From JAHEKO01 sp965212505 (lineage in GTDB: Bacteria; Acidobacteriota; Thermoanaerobaculia; Multivoradales; JAHEKO01): a stretch of 64,000 nt of DNA. Positions 12,330-21,460 of this stretch are shown piece by piece. The translations under genes and the position numbers were made by a program. Each line of letters opens with the position of its first letter. Positions within the stretch are counted from its first letter, which is position 1. The notes under the pieces were generated by a model. The model worked only from the letters and a program-made list of their open reading frames with translations. It ran no database searches and was not told the DNA's origin. The stretch covers positions 5,022,001 to 5,086,000 of the forward strand of contig OZ243123.1 of assembly GCA_965212505.1 (NCBI GenBank). The letters are read 5' to 3'.

Positions 12330-13080
12330 CGACGAGCCGCTGGCGCGGCGTCGATTGCGTCGCCTGCTCGAGAACCGTGCCGACGTAGAGCCGGTGGGGG
12401 AGTGCGAAAACGGCCTGGAAGCGGTCGAAGCGCTGACCACCAAGCGTCCGGACCTGGTCTTTCTCGACATCCAGATGCCCGACCTCGACGGCTTCGGGGT
12501 TGTCGAGAAGGTCGGCTCTGAGCAGATGCCCGTGGTCGTTTTTGTGACCGCCTACGAGGAGTACGCACTCGCGGCGTTCTCGGTGAGCGCGCTCGACTAT
12601 CTCTTGAAGCCGTTCGAAGACCAACGTTTCGACGTGGCGCTCGAGCGGGCGGTGCGCCAGGTGCGAGAACGACGCTCGGCAGAGCTCTGCGAACGCCTGG
12701 CGTGCCTGGTCGAAGGTCGTCGCGTCGATCCGGAGGTGGCCACTCCCGAAGCGCGTCCGCTAGCTCGGTTCACGATTCGCAAGGGCGGTCGGGTCTTTTT
12801 CCTGCCGGTCGCCGACGTCGATTGGATCGAGGCGGCCGGTTCGTACGTTCGGCTTCACACGGGCGAGCGATCTCACCTGCTGCGCGATTCGATCAAACGC
12901 CTCGAGACCGTACTCGACTCGGAGGTGTTCGCCCGCATTCATCGCTCGACGATGGTGCGCATGGACCGCATTCAGGAGCTTCGGCCGCTGTTCCACGGCG
13001 AGTACGAGGTGCGGCTCGTCGACGGCACGAAGCTCAAGCTCAGTCGGAGCCATCGGGACAAGCTGGACGGGTTGGCCTAG
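12301..13080 (+). CDS. LytTR-family response regulator
   Basis: A 259-residue regulator. The receiver domain (1-~120) has the acidic pocket VVDDEP, the phospho-acceptor Asp in FLDIQMPDLDG and the conserved Lys in LLKPF. The LytTR DNA-binding domain (~155-259) has VDWIEAAGSYVRLHT, RSTMVR and LSRSHRDKL. The ATG at 12301 overlaps the kinase gene by 29 bases, so it is co-translated with its partner; an ATG one codon earlier is equivalent. Likely binds direct repeats near its targets; no such repeat was identified. Its stop overlaps the convergent membrane protein gene by 4 bases. Confidence 0.93.
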   Translation: MEPIRTLVVDDEPLARRRLRRLLENRADVEPVGECENGLEAVEALTTKRPDLVFLDIQMPDLDGFGVVEKVGSEQMPVVVFVTAYEEYALAAFSVSALDYLLKPFEDQRFDVALERAVRQVRERRSAELCERLACLVEGRRVDPEVATPEARPLARFTIRKGGRVFFLPVADVDWIEAAGSYVRLHTGERSHLLRDSIKRLETVLDSEVFARIHRSTMVRMDRIQELRPLFHGEYEVRLVDGTKLKLSRSHRDKLDGLA

Positions 13081-13781
13081 AAGTCTCTTGGGAACCTGGT
13101 CCAGGCGTAGAGAGCGAATCCCCAGTCGATGAGTACCGTGCTCACTACGAGCACGGCGCTCGGAAAGAGCGTTGACCGCACGGGGCCAGCGTCCGCGTGC
13201 CGTCTCCACACCACGACGAAGACGAGCAGGAGAGCGAGCGCTACCACCGAAGCGATCGCTCTCGAGAGGATCAGCTGGTAGGTCGGATGGAACGCCTCGA
13301 AAGCGAAAATGTGATTCGTAGCGCTTTCGAACCCCCAGACGGTAAGGGGTAGCAAGGAGAGTGAGAATCCGCCCGCTCGTAGCGGTGGGTGCAAGCAGGA
13401 GAGGGTCACCGCCCAGACCAAGGTCGAAAGGGTGTACCAGTGACAGACTCCGAGGTCGTAGACCAACCAGCGAACGATGAACGGGGCGCCCTGCGGAACG
13501 TGCTGAACGACCCACCAGATAGCGATGACCACGGCAACCGCTGGGACGGCGCTCCAGATCGCGAGCATGGTTGTCGCCCGCAGATCGCGAGTTCGGGCCG
13601 CGACGAAGGGGACCACAAGGGGGGCGAGCAGCAAGCCGATGATCAGTTCATCGGGCAGCATGCGGCCGACCGCCTGCGGGACGAGCCTCGTGCCGGAGAG
13701 ACCTCGCTGCAGATAGACGAGCGCGACGACGACCCATAGAGCGTCGCACGCCCTCCATACCCAGCGCTGACTTGGGGCCAT
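13077..13781 (-). CDS. Integral membrane protein of unknown family, paralogue A
   Basis: A 234-residue protein with about seven hydrophobic segments and no recognised domain. It is clearly related to the N-terminal two thirds of the gene at 14796-15866: both contain S-C-L-H-P-x-L-R, then S-x-L-P-L-x-V-W-G-F-E and A-T-N-H-I in the same order. The two also share overall helix spacing, a DWGF near the last helix, and a conserved RLLPEAL/RMLPDEL segment. The conserved Cys, His, Glu and His-in-NHI in or near the membrane suggest a cofactor or metal site, but that is inference. The ATG at 13781 lies 8 nt after a TATGAT element and has no ribosome site, so a leaderless mRNA is possible. It is divergent from the ureohydrolase. 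Confidence 0.8.
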   Translation of the reverse strand: MAPSQRWVWRACDALWVVVALVYLQRGLSGTRLVPQAVGRMLPDELIIGLLLAPLVVPFVAARTRDLRATTMLAIWSAVPAVAVVIAIWWVVQHVPQGAPFIVRWLVYDLGVCHWYTLSTLVWAVTLSCLHPPLRAGGFSLSLLPLTVWGFESATNHIFAFEAFHPTYQLILSRAIASVVALALLLVFVVVWRRHADAGPVRSTLFPSAVLVVSTVLIDWGFALYAWTRFPRDF

Positions 13782-13787
13782 TGCTGG

Positions 13788-13820
13788 CGATCATACCGAC
13801 CGCTTTGCCGACTATGATCG
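13788..13820. promoter_or_regulatory. Symmetric divergent promoter: inverted repeat with back-to-back TATGAT boxes
   Basis: CGATCATA (13788-13795) and TATGATCG (13813-13820) are perfect inverted repeats 17 nt apart. Each arm holds a TATGAT -10-like box pointing outward, and each box ends exactly 8 nt before a start codon (ureohydrolase at 13827, membrane protein at 13781). The arms may also be a single operator serving both genes. Confidence 0.5.
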
Positions 13821-13826
13821 AGCGAG

Positions 13827-14768
13827 ATGGCCTATCAAGAGACCTCGCTCCCCCACACCGGCATTGCCACCTTCTGCAAATCGCCGTTTGTCCCCAACGT
13901 CGACGAGCTCGACGCCGATGTTGCGGTTCTCGGCATCCCGTACGACGAAGCCACTGCGATGCGCCCCGGCTCGCGCCAGGCGCCGCGCGCCATTCGCGAC
14001 GCGTCGACTCGATTTGGCTTCCTCGGTCGCGAAGGCGGTTCGGACGGCTTCTTCGACATCTCACAGGAGCGCAAGCGCATGGAGGGGGTTCGTCTCGCCG
14101 ACTGCGGTGACGTCGACGTCATCTACTTCGATATCGAGCGCAATCACCGGCTGATCGACGAGAAGGTTCGCGCGATTCTCGACAAGGACGCTTTGCCGGT
14201 TGTTCTGGGTGGCGACCATTCGATCTCGTATCCGGTGCTGCGTGCGTTCGAGTCGCTCGGGCCGGTGACGGTTGTCTTGATCGATGCTCACCTCGACTAC
14301 AAGGACGAGCTGTTGGGACTCAAGATGACCAACAACAGCCCGTTTCGCCGAGCGATGGAGCTGCCGTTCGTCGAGCGCATCGTGAGCTTCGGCATTCGCG
14401 GCATCAAGTCGACCGACCGCGAGCGCATCGAGAGCCGGGAGCACGGCAATTTGGTTTTCTCGAGCCATCGCATCCTGAAGGAAGGCGTCGAGGCGGCACT
14501 CGCCGAGCTACCGGAGTCGATCGGCAACTACTACCTGAGTATCGACATCGACGGCCTCGATCCCTCGATTGCTCCAGGTACGGAGAGTCCCGAAGCCGAG
14601 GGCCTGAGCTACACCGACGTCAAAGAGATCTTCCAGGGGGTGGCCACACGGGGCTCCCTGGTCGGCGTCGACCTGGTCGAAGTGAACCCGTACCTCGACC
14701 CCGCCGAGCTCACCCAGCACATGTCGGCGCAACTGTTGATCGAGGCGATGGCGACGCGTTTCGACTGA
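13827..14768 (+). CDS. Agmatinase-family ureohydrolase
   Basis: A 313-residue protein of the arginase/agmatinase fold. The binuclear Mn site is present: GGDHS, DAHLD and the SIDIDGLDP motif, plus the GSRQAP-R-I substrate-loop start and a late VDLVEVNP. The family hydrolyses guanidino compounds (agmatine, guanidinobutyrate and similar) to urea and an amine. Unusually, the loop that normally reads HGTPFRRA reads NNSPFRRA here, so the histidine expected to shuttle protons is replaced by Asn. The true substrate is therefore uncertain and I do not assign speB. No ribosome site is evident; a TATGAT box sits 8 nt upstream. The gene lies between two paralogous membrane protein genes on the other strand. 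Confidence 0.88.
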   Translation: MAYQETSLPHTGIATFCKSPFVPNVDELDADVAVLGIPYDEATAMRPGSRQAPRAIRDASTRFGFLGREGGSDGFFDISQERKRMEGVRLADCGDVDVIYFDIERNHRLIDEKVRAILDKDALPVVLGGDHSISYPVLRAFESLGPVTVVLIDAHLDYKDELLGLKMTNNSPFRRAMELPFVERIVSFGIRGIKSTDRERIESREHGNLVFSSHRILKEGVEAALAELPESIGNYYLSIDIDGLDPSIAPGTESPEAEGLSYTDVKEIFQGVATRGSLVGVDLVEVNPYLDPAELTQHMSAQLLIEAMATRFD

Positions 14769-14795
14769 AGGTAGATCAGCTCCTCCTCGCTCGAG

Positions 14796-15866
14796 TCAGG
14801 GCTCCGGGTCGAGGGGTGCCTCGGAGGGAGCGCTCGTCAGGACGAAGTCGACCAAGACGATCTTCTCGGCAACGGTCTCTCCAAACTGGCGTTCCGCGAG
14901 ATCGGCGAGTTGCTTCCAGCGAGCTGGAGAATGTCGTCGTTCGTACTCAGCTAGCAGATCCTTTCCCGCCTCGCGGCTGAGGTAGGTTGAGATCGTGGCC
15001 TTCTGGTCGGCGCTCAGGCGCCTCAGCTCGACCTCACAGCCGACCAGAAGTGGCTTGAGCCTCGCGCGCGACGGTCCGTCACGGATCTCCAGTGCTTCGA
15101 GAGTTATCACCGTCGGCTTGCACCGCGTCTCTTTTTCGAGGCGTTCAACGTAGGCAACAGAGAATGAACTGAGGCAAGACAAGGAGAAGCCCCAGTCCAC
15201 GGCGGCCGTGATGAGTGTGATGGCCACGGTCAGTCGAAGGCCGGTTGTCATCGGTTCGGCTCTGACCAGCCATCTCCAACTCGTGATGACCGCGAGCAGC
15301 ATCAGCAGTGCCGACACGGACGCGATTGCTACGAACCACCACAGTCGGAGGCCCGCGTGAGAGTTCTCGAAGATCGCGATGTGGTTCGTCGCGGTTTCGA
15401 ATCCCCAGACGAGGAGCGGTAAGACCGAAATTGGAAGACCGTTCTCCCGGAGCTGCGGGTGTAGACAAGAGAATATCGCCAGCCAGGCGAGCGTTGTGAA
15501 GCTCCACCAGTAGGCGTGAGCGATCTCGCGAGATAACGACAAGACGCTGGGCCATGACTCGGCTCTTGGCAGAAGATCCAGGATCCAGAAGACGGCGACA
15601 GTTCCGACGGCTGCGAGGAGGCCACTCCAGAGAGCCTTCATTACCGGCGTGCAAAGGCTGCGCTCTCTTGCCGCGAACGCGAGAATGACGACAGGAGCGG
15701 TCACTAGCCAGAACACAAGTGCTTCAGGCAGGAGCCTGGTCACCGCTGTCGAAATGGCTCTCGAATCGGAGTTGAAGGCGATCAGGTACCAGGTGAGGTA
15801 GCCGACGGATACGGCAGTCGCAATCAGGCCGTAGGCTCGCCAGGTCCAGCCTCGTTCGAGGGGCAT
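14796..15866 (-). CDS. Integral membrane protein, paralogue B, with extra C-terminal soluble domain
   Basis: A 356-residue protein. Residues ~10-245 are about seven membrane helices homologous to the protein at 13077-13781 (shared SCLHPxLR, LPLxVWGFExATNHI, DWGF). Residues ~245-356 are a soluble charged tail with two Cys and helical character (LSADQKATISTYLSREAGK, LADLAERQFGE) absent from the paralogue. No known family is recognised. The reading frame stays open for another 3 kb upstream, but that part is antisense to the suf genes and has no coding merit. The ATG at 15866 has a TATGAT box 9 nt upstream, in the same GGTATGATC context as paralogue A, supporting this start and common control. 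Confidence 0.78.
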   Translation of the reverse strand: MPLERGWTWRAYGLIATAVSVGYLTWYLIAFNSDSRAISTAVTRLLPEALVFWLVTAPVVILAFAARERSLCTPVMKALWSGLLAAVGTVAVFWILDLLPRAESWPSVLSLSREIAHAYWWSFTTLAWLAIFSCLHPQLRENGLPISVLPLLVWGFETATNHIAIFENSHAGLRLWWFVAIASVSALLMLLAVITSWRWLVRAEPMTTGLRLTVAITLITAAVDWGFSLSCLSSFSVAYVERLEKETRCKPTVITLEALEIRDGPSRARLKPLLVGCEVELRRLSADQKATISTYLSREAGKDLLAEYERRHSPARWKQLADLAERQFGETVAEKIVLVDFVLTSAPSEAPLDPEP

Positions 15867-15875
15867 CTGCGAGAG

Positions 15876-15881
15876 ATCATA
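15876..15881 (-). promoter_or_regulatory. Candidate -10 (TATGAT) of membrane paralogue B
   Basis: GGGTATGATC sits 9 nt before the start codon. Paralogue A has GGTATGATC 8 nt before its own start. No matching -35 box is obvious. Confidence 0.4.
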
Positions 15882-15925
15882 CCCGTCGCTGACGGCGAAT
15901 CGACCCGGAAACAAGCCGGAAGTTC

Positions 15926-15953
15926 TTGACTTCAGTTGAGACGCGAGTATCAT
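15926..15953 (+). promoter_or_regulatory. Promoter of the suf operon
   Basis: TTGACT (15926-15931) and TATCAT (15948-15953) form a sigma70-type -35/-10 pair with 16-bp spacing, the best canonical promoter in the window. Transcription would begin near 15960, at the edge of the palindrome at 15963-15987. Confidence 0.7.
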
Positions 15954-15962
15954 TTGGAGCCT

Positions 15963-15987
15963 AAATAGGACCAAAGAGGTCCACTTT
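15963..15987. promoter_or_regulatory. Palindromic operator for the Rrf2/SUF regulator
   Basis: AAATAGGACC, five bases, then GGTCCACTTT form a 25-bp palindrome with 8 of 10 paired positions matching between arms. It starts about 10 nt after the suf -10 box and 45 nt before the Rrf2 gene. The size and two-fold symmetry suit an Rrf2/IscR-type dimer; binding here would block initiation, giving autorepression of the operon. The regulator-operator link is inference from position. Confidence 0.65.
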
Positions 15988-16031
15988 GCATCCAAGGCCG
16001 ACAACGGCCCGAAAACCTCAGATAGCGTCTG

Positions 16032-16493
16032 ATGATTCGCATCACCAAACAGTCCGACTACGGCATCGTGTTGATGACCCGGCTCGCCAGCGAGCCGGAC
16101 CAGTTGCACAACGCCGCCGCTCTCGCGGCGGAGGCCCAATTGCCGGCGCCGACGGTGAGCAAGATCCTTAAGCTGCTCGCCAAGGCCGGATTGCTGGAGT
16201 CGCATCGCGGGGTCAAGGGTGGCTACAGCCTGACGCGGCCGCCGGAGTCGATTTCGATGGCCGAGATCATCGGCACCCTCGAGGGCCCGATCGCGATTAC
16301 CGAATGCATCGAGGACGGCCCCGGCGAGTGCTCGCAGGAGTCTTTCTGCGCGGTGCGCGGCAACTGGCAGCGCATCAACCTGGCCATCCGCCAGGCGCTG
16401 GAAGCGATCACTCTCGCGGAAATGACCGAGCCGTTGAACCGGCTGGTCACCATCGGAGACGGTCCGCTCGAGCAACCGGCCGAACCTTCCTGA
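16032..16493 (+). CDS. Rrf2-family SUF operon transcriptional regulator
   Basis: A 153-residue winged-helix regulator starting MIRITKQSDYGIVLM, the N-terminus typical of SUF-system Fe-S assembly regulators. The helix-turn-helix spans about residues 28-50 (APTVSKILKLLAKAGLL) and the wing contains RGVKGGYSL. Three cysteines (CIEDGPGEC and SQESFC, about 95-110) match the Fe-S ligands of IscR-like proteins, so it probably senses cluster status and represses the operon when clusters are plentiful. It is the first gene of the suf operon, with an operator and promoter just upstream and sufB 60 bases downstream. Confidence 0.92.
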   Translation: MIRITKQSDYGIVLMTRLASEPDQLHNAAALAAEAQLPAPTVSKILKLLAKAGLLESHRGVKGGYSLTRPPESISMAEIIGTLEGPIAITECIEDGPGECSQESFCAVRGNWQRINLAIRQALEAITLAEMTEPLNRLVTIGDGPLEQPAEPS

Positions 16494-16553
16494 ATACCTG
16501 AAGATCGATCTTGAAACGGAGGGCTGACGCCTTCCGCGGAGGAGCAAAAACTC

Positions 16554-17996
16554 ATGCCACCAGAGACCCCCGATGTACTCGAAGAGCGTGTAGCGCAAGC
16601 CTACGAGGCGGGCTTCGTCACCGACGTCGAACAGGAGACGTTCGAACCCGGCCTCGACGAAAGCGTCATCGCTCGGCTGTCGGCGATCAAGAACGAGCCA
16701 CAGTGGATGCTCGATTGGCGCCTCAAGGCGTACCAGAACTGGCTCAAGATGGTCGAACCGACCTGGGCGAACATCAAGTACGAACCGATCGACTATCAGT
16801 CGATCGCTTACTACTCCGCGCCGAAGAAGAGCTTGGAGAGCCTCGACGAGGTCGATCCCGAGATTCTTGCGACCTACGAGAAGCTCGGCATCCCGCTGGC
16901 AGAGCAGAAGATGCTTGCCGGTGTGGCGGTTGATGCCGTTTTCGACAGCGTCTCGGTGGCGACGACCTTCAAGGACAAACTCGCCGAGGCAGGGGTCATC
17001 TTCTGCTCGATGTCCGAGGCGATTCAGGATCACCCCGAGCTGGTACGCAAGTACCTGGGCTCGGTGGTGCCGCGCGGCGACAATTTCTTTGCGGCGCTCA
17101 ACTCCGCCGTCTTCTCCGACGGCTCGTTCGTCTACGTGCCCAAGGGCGTTCGCTGCCCGATGGAGCTGTCGACGTACTTCCGCATCAACGCGTCCAATAC
17201 CGGACAGTTCGAGCGCACGCTGATCGTCGCTGAAGAGGGTTCCCACGTGAGCTATCTCGAAGGCTGCACCGCGCCGATGCGCGACGAGAATCAGCTGCAC
17301 GCGGCGGTCGTGGAGCTGTACGCCGCCGAGGGCGCGACGATCAAGTACTCGACGGTCCAGAACTGGTACCCGGGCGATCCCGAGACCGGCAAGGGCGGCA
17401 TCTACAACTTCGTCACCAAGCGTGGCGTTGCGGAGAAGCGCGCCAAGATTTCGTGGACGCAGGTCGAGACCGGCTCGTCGATTACCTGGAAGTACCCGAG
17501 CGTCATCCTCAAGGGCGACGACTCGATTGGTGAGTTCTACTCGGTCGCTCTGTCGAAGGCGTACCAGCAGGCGGACACCGGCACCAAGATGATTCATGTC
17601 GGCAACAACACAACGTCGACGATCATCTCGAAGGGCATTTCGGCCGGTTTCGGTCAGAACACCTACCGGGGCCAGGTGAAGATCCTCCGGGACGCCGAGA
17701 ACGCCAGGAACTTTTCGCAGTGCGACTCGATGTTGATCGGCGACAAGTGCGGAGCACACACGTTCCCGTACATCGACGTACAGAACCCCACCGCTCAGAT
17801 GGAGCACGAGGCATCGACCTCGAAGGTCGGCGAAGACCAGCTCTTCTATTGCAACTCTCGCGGCATCGACACCGAGGATGCGGTCTCGATGATCGTCAAC
17901 GGCTTCTGCAAAGAGGTCTTCAACGAACTGCCGATGGAGTTCGCCGTCGAGGCGCGCAAGCTGCTCGAGATCAGCCTCGAAGGCAGCGTCGGCTAG
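16554..17996 (+). CDS. sufB: Fe-S cluster assembly scaffold SufB
   Basis: A 480-residue SufB of standard length. Conserved blocks are NEPQWMLDWRLKAY, a VPKGVRCPMELSTYFRIN stretch, the core beta-helix with TEGS-like EEGSHVSYLEGC, and the C-terminal GDKCGAHTFPYI, FYCNSRGI and FCKEVFNELPMEFA. The Cys in FYC corresponds to the cluster/sulfur-accepting Cys of E. coli SufB. It forms the SufBC2D scaffold on which Fe-S clusters are assembled from SufS/SufU-derived sulfur. A GGAGGAG ribosome site lies 8 nt before the ATG at 16554. Confidence 0.98.
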   Translation: MPPETPDVLEERVAQAYEAGFVTDVEQETFEPGLDESVIARLSAIKNEPQWMLDWRLKAYQNWLKMVEPTWANIKYEPIDYQSIAYYSAPKKSLESLDEVDPEILATYEKLGIPLAEQKMLAGVAVDAVFDSVSVATTFKDKLAEAGVIFCSMSEAIQDHPELVRKYLGSVVPRGDNFFAALNSAVFSDGSFVYVPKGVRCPMELSTYFRINASNTGQFERTLIVAEEGSHVSYLEGCTAPMRDENQLHAAVVELYAAEGATIKYSTVQNWYPGDPETGKGGIYNFVTKRGVAEKRAKISWTQVETGSSITWKYPSVILKGDDSIGEFYSVALSKAYQQADTGTKMIHVGNNTTSTIISKGISAGFGQNTYRGQVKILRDAENARNFSQCDSMLIGDKCGAHTFPYIDVQNPTAQMEHEASTSKVGEDQLFYCNSRGIDTEDAVSMIVNGFCKEVFNELPMEFAVEARKLLEISLEGSVG

Positions 17997-18068
17997 CGCA
18001 CAGCACCAAACCGAACTTGACGTGAGGACGGGCTGCGGCCCGCCTCTCGATGAAAAGGAACTGAAGAC

Positions 18069-18845
<777 letters not shown>

Positions 18846-18854
18846 GAGTCCGAC

Positions 18855-20174
18855 ATGTCCACAGTCGAGCACCTCACCGGACAGTACGAAGAGTTCGCGC
18901 GCGACCTCGGCGCCTGGCCGAACGAGCTGACCGAGCGCCGGCGGGCGGCGATCGCCCGCTTCGGCGAAATCGGTTTCCCGTCGCGGCGGGCTGAGCAGTG
19001 GCGCTTCATCAACCTCAACCGCATCAAGCAGACCTCCTTCCAGCTGCCCCAGAGCTTCAACGGATTCGGGGAGTCAGAGGTCGAGAAGTACGCCTACGAG
19101 GGTTGTCATCAGCTCGTGCTGGTGAACGGTCGTTTTGACGCGGCGAACTCGAGCATCGGCAGCCTGCCGGACGGGGTTGTGGTCGGTAGTCTCGCCGCAG
19201 TGGCGGCCGAGCGGCCCGAGCTGGTCGAGAGCCACGTCGGCAAGCTGGCCCGCTACGAGGACCATCCGTTCGTGGCTCTCAACACCGCCTTCTTGAGTGA
19301 CGGTGCGTTCATCTACGTGCCCAAGGGTGTGCACGTCGAAGAGCCGATCAACATCATCAGTCTCGGCGTGCCCGAGGCCGAGCCGGTCGCCTTCTACCCG
19401 CGCAACCTGATCGTGGCGGAAGAGAGCGCGCAGGTCACGGTGGTCGAGCAGTACGCGAGCATCGGCGACGGTGCCTACATGACCAGCCCGGTGACCGAGG
19501 TCGAGGCGGGGCCCAACGCACACATCGATCACTACAAGCTGCAGCGCGAGTCGACCGACGCGATTCACATGGCGACGTTCCAGATCCACCAGGAACGCGA
19601 CAGCAACGTCTCGTCGCACTCGATCTCCTGGGGCGGTGGCCTGGTTCGCAACGACGTCAACGCCGTGCTCGACGGTGAGGGCTGCCAGTCGACGCTCAAC
19701 GGCCTCTACATGGTCGAGGGTGAGCAGCAGATCGACAACCACATGCGCATGGATCACGCCATGCCGAACTGCGACAGCCACGAGCTCTACAAAGGCATTC
19801 TCGAGGGCAAGGCGCGGGCGGTCTTCAACGGCCTCATCCATGTCCACCCCGACGCTCAGAAGACCGACGCCAAGCAGACCAATCGGAACCTCCTGCTGTC
19901 GAAGGAGGCGCTAGTCAACTCGCATCCGCAGCTCGAGATCTTCGCCGACGATGTGAAGTGCACGCACGGCTCGACCACGGGTCACCTCGATCCGGTCGCG
20001 GTCTTCTATCTGCGCTCACGGGGCATCGGCGAAGAGGCCGCTCGCAGCCTGCTGACCTACGCCTTCGCCGCCGACATCGTCGAGCGGATCAAGGTCGGTT
20101 CGGTGCGACGTGAGCTCGAGGAGTTCCTCTTCCGTCGCCTGCCCAAGGGCGAAGTCGTCCGCCAGGCGGTCTAG
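18855..20174 (+). CDS. sufD: Fe-S cluster assembly protein SufD
   Basis: A 439-residue SufB paralogue. Conserved segments include FPSRRAEQWRFINL, IYVPKGVHVEEPI, a run of beta-helix turns, HNL-type VHPDAQKTDAKQTNRNLLLS, and ADDVKCTHGSTTG with the His equivalent to E. coli SufD H360 at the SufB-SufD interface. It is the third component of the SufBC2D scaffold. The start ATG at 18855 follows AGGAG. It ends 17 bases before sufS. Confidence 0.97.
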   Translation: MSTVEHLTGQYEEFARDLGAWPNELTERRRAAIARFGEIGFPSRRAEQWRFINLNRIKQTSFQLPQSFNGFGESEVEKYAYEGCHQLVLVNGRFDAANSSIGSLPDGVVVGSLAAVAAERPELVESHVGKLARYEDHPFVALNTAFLSDGAFIYVPKGVHVEEPINIISLGVPEAEPVAFYPRNLIVAEESAQVTVVEQYASIGDGAYMTSPVTEVEAGPNAHIDHYKLQRESTDAIHMATFQIHQERDSNVSSHSISWGGGLVRNDVNAVLDGEGCQSTLNGLYMVEGEQQIDNHMRMDHAMPNCDSHELYKGILEGKARAVFNGLIHVHPDAQKTDAKQTNRNLLLSKEALVNSHPQLEIFADDVKCTHGSTTGHLDPVAVFYLRSRGIGEEAARSLLTYAFAADIVERIKVGSVRRELEEFLFRRLPKGEVVRQAV

Positions 20175-20191
20175 GAGCAGGTGCCGCCGAG

Positions 20192-21460
20192 ATGACCACC
20201 GAGTCGATGATCGACAGGCCGTCCTCGCAGGCGGACTCCGCCTTGGACGTCGCGCGCATTCGCAGGGACTTCCCCGCGTTGGCGCTCTCGGTCTACGGCA
20301 AGCCGCTCGCCTATCTCGACAACGCCGCCACGGCGCAGAAGCCCGAGGCGGTGATCGAAGCCGAGGCGGCCTGGTACCGAGAGTCGTGCGCGAACGTCCA
20401 TCGCGGCGTACACGCGCTCTCGGTGCGTGCGACGGCGGCCTACGAGGGGGCGCGGCGCAAGCTGCAGCTCTTCGTGAACGCGGCCGACGCCCGCGAGATC
20501 GTCTTTGTCAAAGGCACGACCGAGGCGGTCAACCTGGTGGCCCACGCCTTCGCGCGGCCGCGCCTCGACCCCGGCGACGAGGTGCTGATCACCGGGCTCG
20601 AGCACCACTCGAACATCGTTCCGTGGCAACTCATCTGCGAAGAGCGCGGCGCCAAGCTGCGGGTGGCTCGTCTCAACGCAGCCGGCGAGGTCGATCTCGA
20701 GGAGTTCGAGCGGCTGCTGAGCTCGCGCACGAAGATGGCGGCCTTTTCGCACATCTCGAATGCGCTGGGCACGATCAATCCGGTCGAGCGGATGATCGAG
20801 CTCTGTCACGCGCAAGGCGTTCCGGTGCTGATCGACGGCGCCCAGGCGGCGCCGCATCGCAAGATCGACGTGCAGGCGCTCGGGTGTGAGTTCTACGCGG
20901 TGTCGAGCCACAAGATGTTCGGGCCGACCGGTGTTGGTGCGCTCTACGGACGCTTCGACCTTCTCGAGTCGATGAATCCGTATCAGGGTGGCGGCGAGAT
21001 GATTCGAACGGTCAGCTTCGACAAGACCGAGTACGCCGAGCCGCCGGCGCGTTTCGAGGCGGGTACACCCAACATCGCTGGGGCTGTCGGATTCGGCGCC
21101 GCGGCGGACTACCTGGCCGAGGTTGGGCTCGACCGGATCGAAGCCTACGAGCACGAGCTCCTCGAGTACGCCACGGAGCGACTCTCCGGCGTGCCCGGTG
21201 TTCGGTTGATCGGTACCGCGGCCGATAAGGCCGCCGTCCTTTCGTTCGTGATCGACGACGTGCACGCTCATGACGTAGGCACAATCCTCGATCAGGAGGG
21301 CGTTGCGATCCGAACCGGGCACCACTGCGCCCAGCCGGTCATGGAGCACTACGGCGTGCCGGCGACGTCGCGGGCATCTCTCGCCTTCTACAACACGCGC
21401 GAGGAGGTCGACCGTCTCGTCGCCGGTCTCGATCGCATTCGGGAGGTCTTTGGCGGATGA
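20192..21460 (+). CDS. sufS: Cysteine desulfurase SufS
   Basis: A 422-residue class II (SufS) PLP-dependent desulfurase. The internal aldimine lysine is K241 in YAVSSHKMFGPTG, and the persulfide-carrying cysteine is C379 in RTGHHCAQPVM. GGGEMI and the ARFEAGTPN substrate segment are also present. It removes sulfur from cysteine and passes it to SufU. Compared with most SufS it has an extra ~20-residue N-terminus (TTESMIDRPSSQADS), so a later start (ATG at 20207) is possible. Its last 4 bases overlap sufU (ATGA). Confidence 0.97.
   Translation: MTTESMIDRPSSQADSALDVARIRRDFPALALSVYGKPLAYLDNAATAQKPEAVIEAEAAWYRESCANVHRGVHALSVRATAAYEGARRKLQLFVNAADAREIVFVKGTTEAVNLVAHAFARPRLDPGDEVLITGLEHHSNIVPWQLICEERGAKLRVARLNAAGEVDLEEFERLLSSRTKMAAFSHISNALGTINPVERMIELCHAQGVPVLIDGAQAAPHRKIDVQALGCEFYAVSSHKMFGPTGVGALYGRFDLLESMNPYQGGGEMIRTVSFDKTEYAEPPARFEAGTPNIAGAVGFGAAADYLAEVGLDRIEAYEHELLEYATERLSGVPGVRLIGTAADKAAVLSFVIDDVHAHDVGTILDQEGVAIRTGHHCAQPVMEHYGVPATSRASLAFYNTREEVDRLVAGLDRIREVFGG

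Noticed and set aside
20192..21349. Long antisense frame under sufS
   Set aside because: Shadow of a gene with intact catalytic Lys and Cys.
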